Of a stretch of 64,000 bases of DNA, positions 48,632 through 58,662 are shown one piece after another. Positions within the stretch are counted from its first letter, which is position 1. Each line of letters starts with the position of its first letter. Under the pieces are notes generated by a model that was not told where the DNA came from, ran no database searches, and was given only the letters and a program-made list of their open reading frames with translations. The translations under genes and the position numbers were made by a program. This DNA is from Daphnia pulex (lineage: Eukaryota; Arthropoda; Branchiopoda; Diplostraca; Daphniidae): assembly GCF_021134715.1 (NCBI RefSeq), contig NC_060018.1:1426001-1490000 (forward strand). The letters are read 5' to 3'.

Positions 48632-48815
48632 TCAGGAAAATTCTCGATTTTGGCCAAATTTTGGATTTCGTTTAAATCACACCTAATCGACCCCAAATTT
48701 CATGGGGATCACGAATATGTGGTTTAATTTGACGACAGCTCAATGGTTGAGGCGCTGTGGTTACTTCCGGTATACTTCCGGAATTTTTTTTAAAGACTAG
48801 CAAGTGAGCTTTGTT
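48632..48815. mobile_element. Half copy of the 382-bp TIR element
   Basis: Mirror of 45693-45876. It has one terminus (AACAAAGCTCACTTG on the minus strand, ending at 48815), but the inner half is replaced by spacer sequence at 48631. Confidence 0.75.
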
Positions 48816-49083
48816 CTCTTAACAGTTCTCAACATTGCAAGCTTGATTTAAACTTTAAAAAATTGCATATTTAAATCTTTGAGCTAAAAAACCTGATTAT
48901 GGTTTCTTTCTGTATTATGTAACTTTTATTGGCATGTCAGTAAATAAGAATTGTTTTCTCTTTATTCAGGTAATGCAGAGGAAATTTCGAGAAGATGGAC
49001 ACCATAACGTCGCCGGTATCTCCAAAGTGTCAGCGCGGATCATCATTTGTTGTTGGTAATATGTTTGTGTTAGTGTTAGTTAA

Positions 49084-49392
49084 CCCGTTGTCTGCCACGC
49101 CTTTGTCCACCCCTAGCTACTTAGCACGGGCTGCGTGCGCTGTTCGGTCTCGTGGTTTTCATGCCGCGGGGTCGGAAAGTCGCACCAGCCCAAAACTTGC
49201 CGCAAGGCGCCTGATAAGGCAATGCACTATAGGGACTTCCCCCTTGTCGATACGGTGATGGATTCTCCTGTCACCGTGTCAGCCCGGACTTGTCAGCAAT
49301 GGCAAGTCCCACTTTGGTCACGGATCCTTCAGACGTGGCGCGTAGAGCAGTAGAGTACAACCTACGGGTTGTATGGCGTGGCAGCCAACGGG
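49084..49392. mobile_element. piggyBac-like MITE, 309 bp (right arm)
   Basis: Mirror copy of 45116-45424 with the same CCCGTTG... termini and flanking TTAA (49080-49083 and 49393-49396). Insertion at the same site in both arms shows that it predates the inverted duplication. Confidence 0.85.
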
Positions 49393-49737
49393 TTAACTTA
49401 AGTGTATGTATGTATGTGATTGTAAAATGTGGTAGAATTGTGGGTGGAGGTGGGACAATAAAGCAATTCCTTTTAATGTTTTTGTTTGCTGTGTCTTATA
49501 ACTTATAATAAAAAAATTTTTAGTTCACGACTTGTATATTTTTTACAACTTTGAAGTTTTACATAAGTTATAGGTCATCTCCAGATTTTAGGTGGCAAGA
49601 GAAGTCGTACAAAATGATTACCCAGGTTAAACAAAATTTATTTCTCTTTAAAGATCAACAATTCCCAGTGACTAGTAATTATTAAGATATTACCGACAAA
49701 TCTGAACATAATTATTAAAATTGAAAATTCGACTCTA

Positions 49738-50508
49738 GTATTTAGAAACGTCCCTGTAATAAGTTGGAGAAGCGTAGGGGGGGTGTAATATTTAAGTGCC
49801 TTAGTGTTGTAGTAAATCGGGATAGACCGATAGAGTAATACTTCGGAGGTTCGGTGTAGTTGGTCGGAACAGCTTAAGTAGTGTTATAATACTCGGGTGC
49901 CTTGGTAGTGTAGGGCCTCGGTGTAGTAGCTAGGTGTAGCGTAGGTTGTGGTGTAGTAAACTGGAGCCTCGGTGTAGTATTCCGATTCAACGTAGTACGA
50001 AGGGAGCAGCCGCTGTGTAGTAAGTCGGGGCTGCGTAATACTTGGACGCCTCAGTTGTATTTGTGTAGCTTGGGGCAGAGTAATACTTCGGGGCTTCGGT
50101 GTAGCGGCTCGGGGAAGCACAAGTTGTGGTGTAATACTCTGGAGCCTTGGTGGTGAAGTACTTGGGCGGCTCGGTGTAGTATTCAGCCGCTTTGGTGGTG
50201 TAATAAGTTGAAGCCTCGGTGTAGTAGCTAGGAACTGAGTAATACTTGGGAGCCTCGGCGTAGTACTCAGGATCTTTGGTGATTTAGCTTGGGGCAGCAT
50301 TAGTTGCAGTGTAATAATCTGGAGCCTTGGTGGTGTAGTAATTGTGGCCCTCAGTGTAGTAACCGGTTGGTGCGAATGTTGTCGTTGTGTAGCAAGGCGA
50401 CGGCGTGGTGCTTTGGTATCCGCCATAACCAGGAGACATGGGTACACCAGTGATCGACCCAACCTTCAACGATACGACAAACGGCAACAGCACGACACTA
50501 CAATCAAA
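49738..50508 (-). pseudogene. YYTTKAP-repeat protein, copy 2, decayed (right arm)
   Basis: Mirror of 44000-44770, with the same premature TAA (at 50284-50286) and the same later frameshift. Translations of both arms are identical over the frames compared. Confidence 0.6.
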
Positions 50509-50672
50509 TAGGCGGTAATTGATTTGAACATTAATATTCAATATGGTACATTAACAGATAAAAACAAATAATTGATGCAAATTCCATGAACCAGAATATT
50601 TACCCGATTGCGTACTGATAATACGACGAAGAATGCACTTGGTGACAGTGCACTGCAGTTGTTCATCCATGT

Positions 50673-51739
50673 TTCGTTGTCAGTATTCTTCTCTCCAGCA
50701 ATCGCCCTGATACAACAGCAAAGTGATGATGTTCCATACGACGACGACCCAATTTGATATCACAAACAGACGCAACATCTCCAGCCTAGTAAAAAATAAA
50801 ATCCATACCCAATAATTAGAATCTAATTTAACAAGAACTGCACATACTATCTAACAACAACATCAGAGCGGTCAATGTTGGTTAAGTTTTAGTCACAAGT
50901 ATTACAATTTATATGAAATAAAATGTTCAAAGATCCTTACCAACCAGACGTTCGATCGTGCTTCAAGCTCGGTATTGACTCAATAACCACCAAAATTGGA
51001 ATTTATTTCCAAACCAAAAGCGACAGCCAAATCCGTGTTTGCGTCCCAACCGACAGCAGCAGCGACGACTCGGTTTAAATCTGCTAAAATAATTTTTAGA
51101 TTTTAATTAACATCGCTAAAACATGTACTGAAATAACTGTTTACCTTTTGACCATCGTTTAAGGTCAATGCGACCTTGTAGTCTTGCAAAATTGCAACCT
51201 CAACATTAGCTTTGGGCAACACATTAACACTTTCCGCTTTCACCTTCTCGGTTATCCATTGGCTCAAATATTTAGGGAGAACTCGGCCTATGTTACCGCC
51301 ATCGATGTTGCGGAATAGCGTTACGTGCTCGTGGGCATCTTTAAGGGCACCGCTCAGGGATTGGAAAAGATTTTCGTTTACCACCTAACAAGAAAATAAA
51401 GGCCATTTTTAGAGGAATTCGTAGAACTAATTCTATTCGTAGAACTAATTCACAGAAATAAATTGCTAGCAGTTTAAAAAGACTCTTAGATACTATCGAG
51501 CAGGAAGATTATCAAAGTTATTCAACATTCCATAAAGGTGTAATCATTGAGACTTTTAAAGACGAATTTCTTTTGGAATAAAATGTTTACCTGTGGCAAT
51601 AACGCACTTGTCGTAGCTCGTAGGTGATGGTACCGCCATCGTTAAGTTTGGCTTTCCGACCAACCATGTCAAGTTAACACGGTGTACACGTACGAATGTG
51701 TTATCGTTGCTATTCAATTCGACGCGATTGCAGTAGAAT
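50673..51739 (-). pseudogene. AIFM1: AIFM1 pseudogene (right arm)
   Basis: Mirror of 42776-43835, sharing the deletion of the NAD-binding part, the in-frame stop before VNTELEARS and the frameshifts. In addition, a 7-bp tandem duplication (TACGAGC unit near 51615) breaks the ITYDKC block only in this arm, so it arose after the duplication. Confidence 0.8.
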
Positions 51740-51914
51740 TCTTGTTCGTAAAACAGACAAGGAAGGAAAACAAGTCATTAGTACATGTTCCACATAATTC
51801 CAATAATAAAGAGCTCACCTTCACTGTTTGCCGTTCCACTGTTTGAAGCGAAGTTTATTCGAAACTTCGGGGCTGCCGTGATGGGTGTCGGGAGAAGCTC
51901 ACTCGACTGATTTC

Positions 51915-52297
51915 TATCGTACTTGGGCGCTCCTGTGTAGTATTCGACAGCTTTGGTGGTGTAATAAGCTGAAGCCTCGGTGTCGTAGGTTGGGGCAGCA
52001 TACGTAGTTGCGTAGTCTTAGGTGCCTTGGTGGTGTAGTACTTAGGAGCCTCGGCGTAGTACTCTAGCGCTTTGGTAGTGTAGCTCGAGGAGCAGCACAA
52101 GTTGTGGTGTAATGATCTGGATCCTTGGTGGTTTAACTGTAAACCAAACTGTGCAACCTCGGTGTAGTAACTGGTCGTTGCGTATATTGTTGTGTAGTAA
52201 GGCGGCAGCGTTGCAGTTTGGTATCCGCCTTATCCAGGAGACATCGGTACCAGTGGTCGACCCAGCCATCGATGATACAACATCCACGACGGCAGCA
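51915..52297 (-). pseudogene. Degenerate YYTTKAP-repeat exon, copy 1 (right arm)
   Basis: Mirror of 42218-42600. Small differences, including a short change near 52285-52310 (CACGACGGCAGCACGACGGC), distinguish it from the left copy. Confidence 0.5.
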
Positions 52298-52308
52298 CGA
52301 CGGCATAG

Positions 52309-52676
52309 TTAACCAGACAATATGAAATATTCAACAATAACGGACAGATTATCAGATAGAAAAAATAGAAATTGATACAAAATTCCACGTAGAAATACAG
52401 AATATTTATTTACCCGTAATTGCGACCTGATGATGCGACGAAGAATGCAGTTGTTGCCGGGTCGGAGATGCTCACTCGATTGACTTCTGTTGCCCTTTCT
52501 CTTTCCTTCTGTAAGATTTTCTCTCGTGGTCGACATCAACGATACGACACACAACAGCAACACTACACCATAATTAACTATGCAATAAACAATTGGAAAT
52601 TATTTTTCGAATGTAACTAGTCGTATGAACAACTAACAACAAAGATAGAATAGATTTCCGACTCAAAATTACCCAT
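52309..52676 (-). pseudogene. First unit of the tandem secreted-protein gene, chimeric (right arm)
   Basis: Mirror of 41841-42208, with the same ATGG/GTAATT exon end and the same MVLLLCVVSLMSTT signal-like start running into 5' UTR-derived sequence. Its promoter is the TATA at 52765-52772. Confidence 0.4.
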
Positions 52677-52764
52677 GATAACGAACTGATATTACGACGA
52701 AGAATGCAGCTGTTGCCGTGTCGGAGATACTCGCTCGACTGATCCCTGTCAAATTTTCTCTCGC

Positions 52765-52772
52765 CTTTTATA
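52765..52772 (-). promoter_or_regulatory. TATA box of the YYT-repeat gene (right arm)
   Basis: TATAAAAG on the minus strand, mirror of 41745-41752, with the same TCAGT initiator about 30 bp downstream. Confidence 0.6.
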
Positions 52773-52790
52773 CGACTTTTTCTCACCCCT

Positions 52791-53187
52791 CCTCTTATGC
52801 CTTGCGGCTTTTTTACCTTTTTGATAATGATGCAAAACGTCCCTTTCTCACCCAACCTCTACACCACTACATAACACCTTTTATGTAATGATCTCCATGA
52901 CCTTCAATTGAAATGCAAACTGGCCTTTCCTTCTGCAGGTGACTTTGCCGGGGATGGGTCTACAAAAACCAAAATATCAAAATGAATACCACATAGCTTA
53001 CCCTTGCGGCTATTCTACCTGCTTGATAATGTTGAAAAACGTGTCATTCTCACCCAACCTCTACGCCACCCCATGCCAGTTTTACGTAGTTATCTCCGCG
53101 ATCTTCGAGTCTGAAGGCCATAGAAACTGGCCTTTTTCTTTCTGCAGGTTGACGTTGCTGGGGATGGGTCTACAAAATCCAATATCA
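52791..53187. repeat. Diverged tandem duplication of about 200 bp (right arm)
   Basis: Mirror of 41330-41726, with both units preserved. Confidence 0.65.
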
Positions 53188-54001
53188 AAATAAATATTAA
53201 ATCATAAATGATAATGGCTTAAACTTTAGTCACTTTATACCAATTGACATTTGAGTCATTTATTCAGTGAATGAATAAATCTTCAATTTCGAACCGTTTG
53301 AACAATTGGCTTTTTTGAAAATATTCTACTGCAACCTTATCTAAGTTTCAAACACATAACCCTTGTACCTGCAACCGGAGGAAAAAATCTCAAAATAGAG
53401 ATTTAAAAAAAGGTAAATTATTAATTTAAAAAAAGAAATACAAATCGAAGCTTCTCATAAAACGGTTAAATAAAATTAATAAAATAAGAAATTTGACGAA
53501 ATTTCTAAAGCTCGATAGACTGTCAGAGTTCGTCCGTTACGTTCACAACGCTAACTCAAAAATGAACTTAAATGATGCTCGTATTTCCACAACTGATTAA
53601 GGAGAATCTAAAACACAAATCGAATGATAGATTGACAATACCTGAACTCTAGGCCCATGGATTTTGTAACCGCAGATTCAACCATGCGATCCTACTAGCA
53701 GCTTTTAACATAAATGAATAACATTTACAGGAGCTATCCTTACCCTGTCTTTTACATCGACAGGTCTACCATCTTGAATAGTTGATGACCGCCGGAACCT
53801 ATCGCGTGTCGTTTGGTGCTGCATGAACAAAAGGGAAAAAATTTACCCTGTTACATGATCAACGCGTTTCTACCGCAATAAAGTATGCGCAAGTAAAACG
53901 ATGTTTTGACACTCGCTTTGTTTTCGTTGCTAAGCAGTAAAATGTGTTGAAATTCGGGTTTTTCTCTTCACACCGAATAGATGGAAAGGACTCGGCTCGG
54001 A

Positions 54002-54010
54002 TATATAAAG
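54002..54010 (+). promoter_or_regulatory. TATA box of the secreted orphan gene (right arm)
   Basis: TATATAAAG, 53 bp upstream of ATG 54063; mirror of 40507-40515. Confidence 0.6.
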
Positions 54011-54062
54011 GATCGTTGGTTGCACACAAATACACATTATTCTCTGCGAAAGCAAAAGCTTC

Positions 54063-54599
54063 ATGTCGTATCTAGCATTACCTTTTTTAATATTTTTTTT
54101 ATTTGGTTTAGCATTTCGTTCATTGACTCCTTGTCACCAAAACCCCTCAATGGGCAACACCTCCGCGTCATCTGGGTAATACAAACAATTGAATTTGTAG
54201 CTTTAGCAATTTGACTAACGTGTAATTACGTACCCTCGTTTAAGCCTCGATGGAATGGCAACCCTAAAGGATTCAGGATTGTCCGGGCCGCTCAAAGGCG
54301 TTGTTCTAGATTTAAATTCTTATTTTAACAGACCGTCCGGTTCAAACTGCAGCCAGTCAAGCAGGGGAAGACACTGCCCGACTGACTCGACCAGGGAGAT
54401 TACCCGGCCATGGTTAAGAGAAACCGGAAATAGAGCGAAGAGAGTCGAGGAACAGTTTTTAAGAGAGCAATGCATCATAGAAGACTTCCGGCTTAGACTC
54501 ATGACCCTCCAACAGATATCATCATCGAATCAAGCGGCTTGCAAGTCCCCGTTCGACCAAACATCTCCCTTCCTCCTGGTTGTCGCAGCGAGTGAGTGA
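54063..54599 (+). CDS. Two-exon secreted orphan protein (right arm copy)
   Basis: Exons 54063-54175 and 54245-54599 join in phase to 155 residues. The signal peptide and sequence match the left-arm copy, except that QQISSNQ becomes QQISSSNQ through a 3-bp insertion near 54520. Because the change adds a whole codon, both copies stay open. The splice sites, TATA box and stop are all kept. The protein is probably secreted. It contains four cysteines after the signal peptide (in LTPCHQ, SNCSQ, RHCPT, REQCII), plus one near the end (AACKSP). No family is recognised. Confidence 0.6.
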
Positions 54600-54711
54600 C
54601 CACCGGCGGGCGTTGGTTAGTGGTTATTTAGGGAAACGGGGCCACTGAAGAAGGGAGCCCAGATTATGCACTTGTAATTTATCTACATAGTTTTTTGATC
54701 AATCTTGAATT

Positions 54712-55116
54712 TCAGCAACGTCTTCTTAGTTTCACCGGTGGATCAAGTCTAAGGAACGGCGGCAAACGAATCAACTGAAATGAAAACGGAGATATTAACT
54801 TCAAGTCAATAATTAAATGAGGCTGTACATCAGGCATTACCTCAACGACGGTACAGGTAGCAAGAGAAGACATATCGACAAAATGCAGCCGATAAAATAA
54901 GCCAGACGGCCACAGGCAACATTGACTAGCCCAACTGTTCATCACTGCATATACTGCATGGACACCAACATAGGCAAATAACACATTATAGTATGATGTT
55001 GAACTGCAAGTCTCCACAAGCTCCATTTCAGAATATCTCTCAACTGGAAAATGACTGCAAAACCACTGTACACCAAACAGCAACACCATAGGCAGCTCAA
55101 ACATCAAACTGACCAT
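54712..55116 (-). CDS. Hypothetical small hydrophobic protein (right arm copy)
   Basis: Mirror of the gene at 39404-39808. Coding exons on the minus strand would be 55116-54841 and 54774-54712, giving 112 residues, or 134 if the stop-free 66-nt intron is retained. The translation is identical to the left copy across the whole frame. It is convergent with the secreted-protein gene ending at 54599. Function is unknown. Confidence 0.4.
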   Translation of the reverse strand: MVSLMFELPMVLLFGVQWFCSHFPVERYSEMELVETCSSTSYYNVLFAYVGVHAVYAVMNSWASQCCLWPSGLFYRLHFVDMSSLATCTVVEVMPDVQPHLIIDLKLISPFSFQLIRLPPFLRLDPPVKLRRRC

Positions 55117-56334
55117 GGAAATCTACAAAGCAAAAGAACAATAACAATTTGAATTGTAAAAAAGATACCAATAATGATATACTTGAAATGTACACTAAAC
55201 TCAAGAAAAATAAATCAAGATGACCAAAGTTCATGACATTGTTAAGCTTTCATTTCAAGTTTTTAAGAATAAAGGGAATTTCTATGCACTGACCGATTAA
55301 AATAAATTTACAACTCTTAACAAGAACTTTACACAAAAGCTCTTATTTAGAAGCACGAAATAAGATGTCACTTGTCTTCGACATCAAGAACAAAATGCTA
55401 ACCTACTTGATTTATCTTAAAAGTACATTACCATTTCAGTATTCCTATTTTCATCACACTTTTGTCTTGCAATATAGTGAGACTGTCTCAAAGACGCATC
55501 TTTATGACATGGCAGCTATCACGTAGAAAATGGCAGAAGAAAGAAGATCTTCGACATGCTTTTACAAAATAAATCCAAGTAGATTAGAAAATGGATTTTT
55601 CGAAAAGTAAAAACTCTCACGGTTCACTTACTTGCTTTAAGAGTTGTTCACTTTCGATTCAGCTTGGTCGAATTGTGTGAAATTACTTCAGCATTTTAAC
55701 ATGTAAAAACAAAACAAAAAACACAGCATCACATTTGACATTTCCGTCCACCTGTGGTCCACCGTCTCAAAAGCAAATGGCGAACTTGCTTCATTCACTC
55801 ACGAACAGACACTCCGCCACCTGTAAGACACAAATACACCTAGAAGCGATACATTTCTCAACATTCACGAACGGTTCTAATTTGGCGTCCAGCCAAACAT
55901 TTCACATAAAACTGACAACTACATAAGAAAGCTCGGCTGTTACACTGCTGTTTGAATCAAAAATTTAAATGGAGTATATCTTCTACAAACAGGACGGGAC
56001 GGCTTCTACGTAGTGCTGTCAGTTGCTGTCGATTCTCGTGTCGAATAAACGAATACTAGCAGCCATATTTAAAGGAACGAACAACATTGCCATTTCCTAT
56101 TACGCAATTTAAAAAAAAAAAAAAACGTCCGCATCTTTGTAAAGAACTAAAGACTAAAGAGAGCCAAAGCGGTTGCTGCTAGTCATTTTGTGACCACAGA
56201 TAAAGTCACGTTAACGTCACTTTAATAAGGAAAACTTGTAGCATTACTAGAGTCACCAATTCCGACTTCTTTTCCGGTTCTTCATCCGATAAATTCACAT
56301 CAGATAACAGTCGGTAAAAAAATCGGAATCAAAA

Positions 56335-56538
56335 TTGGCTAATACGACGGGGGAACGCTCAAAACATAGAAAATATCACTTTCTAACGGCTTGGAAAGGG
56401 TGCGTAACTTTTAGGATTGAAGACAGGCTGCCAGATGTTTGGCAAGTTGTGGAGTTGGAACAAAACCTGGCGTCCGGTCTTTGCTACACTGGCCGAAAGT
56501 CCAGATTCACCTTCTACTCGGTTAAACATATTAAATGA
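56335..56538 (+). other. Unassigned 67-codon frame (right arm)
   Basis: Mirror of 37986-38189 with an identical translation (LTAWKGCVTFRIEDRLPDVW...). There is no clear ATG and no domain. The surrounding bases of the outer arm show several differences between arms, so the preserved frame may be meaningful, but this is weak evidence. Confidence 0.25.
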
Positions 56539-57031
56539 ATCAAAAGTCAATAAGAAAAAAATAAGAACGAAAACATTTTAGATTCATACCAATTCTAATT
56601 GGAGGATGACATAGATGATCAACCTGCCATTGCATTTACTGTAGAAAGATGTGGCAGCACAACCGCCTTACTTCCGCGACTGTGCGTTCTGCAGATCCAA
56701 TCTGATGGACGGTACCATCCAGTGTATGGAACGAATTAGTAAGACAGTGAACAGAAGACGAACTAAACTCCGTTTTGATGCGCTACTCAATACAGCAATC
56801 TAGATCAGATGCGAGTGGAGTGACAGGAATAGATTTCACAATAAAAGAAACGGAATAGACTGAATTTCACTTCAATTTCACCTTCGCTTAACAGGTTTCA
56901 GTGTTTGGACATTACCGCGTTATTTTTCTCGCCCTCTTCTTTTCCTACATCGTTTGCGCAATATTGTCTTTCAAGTAAGTCGCGTCTTAGAGGTTCAAGC
57001 ACACGAGTCGGGGGAAACGGGATAAACTGTC

Positions 57032-57055
57032 TTTACTGAATAATTATTCAGTAAA
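57032..57055. repeat. Perfect 24-bp palindrome (right arm copy)
   Basis: Same TTTACTGAATAATTATTCAG-centred perfect palindrome as at 37469-37492. Confidence 0.7.
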
Positions 57056-58430
57056 TATATTTGAGTAATAAGAGATTTCCTACTCCAAACGGATAAGCCT
57101 GAAACGAAAATTGTTATGGAAATGGATTACTTTTTTGTAATGCAATAAAATTTAAATCTGCAGTGCGTTTAATAGTCACCACCACCAGTTGACAAAAGCA
57201 ATTTTAATTCATCTTTACCCGACCTTCCCCAAAATATTTTTAGAAGACAGATTTTATCTCTGTGTAAGAAAAAAAGCAAGAATACCGAAAGATGAAAGAA
57301 GGATGAAAGCCACCTTAATTCTTTAAACGGTGTACGCGGAATTGAATAGGATAGAACAAGTAATATATTGGGTAGGGGAGAGACACACGCGCTAAGAGGG
57401 AATTAGGTTGAGGAAATGAAGCGATCAAAATAAGGGAAAACTTCTGTGCGGTACTAATAAGCAAAAACGGGATTATCAAGCCTAACCTTACATAAAAACG
57501 GAATGTTGACTAGCCGAATTTAAATGGTTCGTCACATCACCCTTTAATGAAAACATTAAATCATTTAGAAAGAATGCAGTTCTTTTGTGTCATACTCTTA
57601 CATAAAACAATAAGACTTTTCAGGAAATATTTACCCGATGAAGGAGATCTTAAACTTGATTACCAAAATTGAGATCTGGAGGAAACTGAAAAGCTTTCAA
57701 AGCTATAATCTTTTCAAATCCATCATCTGCAAGTTTGCTGGCAGTTGATACATTTTCTGGGGAGAAGTCAGAGTGTTACTTGCCACTCACACTTGTGAAC
57801 CTAGATACATTTGGGGAAATAAGAGATAGAGATATGAGGAATTTTAATCTACAGAAAATGTTAAGTATGCACAAATCAAAAGCTTAATAAGCCTTACCCA
57901 ATAATCTCAAGACTCATGTTCACAGTTAAACTTTTGCACTGAGTTGTTGAAGCAGCCAGATGATGGCCAGACACAGATCCTGAGAAAATAAATTTCTTGC
58001 AACACCCACCACTTACAGAACAGAGATTGAAAATCCGATGCACACAAGAAGAATTCATGCTTCAACTGTTGTAGTCATACGATGTGGTTCACGATACAGT
58101 CTGGGAATCCAAAGTGGTTTCAAACATTTCCTTAAAACGTGACTTGTTTAAGTGTCTAACAAATGAATTACGATTGCTCATGCAGTAGAGAAACTACTAG
58201 AAAAAACGAAAAGAAAATTTTACAACGCATTCTACATAAAACAATTCCATAGCTGACATGCTGACAGTGACATGGCTGACTTTTTTAAAATATCATGATG
58301 CTGAATTGAAAATCCTTCGAAAATTTTTATGTTAGGACTTCGACGAGGAACGGAATTACAGAAACCATTAACGTGCAGACGAACTTTTATGAGAATTGTG
58401 AAGCGGTGTTGCCAATATAAAAAACAGCCG

Positions 58431-58662
58431 CATACGAAATTACCGACCGAATTTACAACGATTCTTTCTCAAGAAACAACGTAACAATTTTTTTTCTTTT
58501 CTGTATTAGAAAACACACAAAAAATTATCTTGTTTAAATTAGCTTAAAAACATAAGACAGCATGAAAAAAAACCGCTTTTGGTTTTGAGAAGGGAAAACG
58601 AATTCAACAGGCAATTCGAGAAAGACTAACATTAAGATGAACAGTCGATTCATGAAATCCAA
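58431..58662. other. Right flank of the palindrome
   Basis: Unique sequence between the end of the right arm and the stop codon of the MYND-finger gene. It is AT-rich and presumably contains that gene's 3' UTR. Confidence 0.5.

Larger units (their letters stand above)
48632..58430. repeat. Right arm of the 22 kb palindrome
   Basis: Reverse complement of 36086-45876. It starts at TCAGGAAAA (48632), in the middle of the TIR element whose complete copy is at 45693-46074, and ends at ACAGCCG (58430). Differences from the left arm include a 7-bp tandem duplication in the AIF pseudogene near 51615, a 3-bp insertion in the secreted-protein gene near 54520, and substitutions that become more frequent toward 58430. 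Confidence 0.93.

Noticed and set aside
36086-58430. CRISPR array or prokaryotic island
   Set aside because: No regularly spaced short direct repeats; gene structure is eukaryotic throughout.
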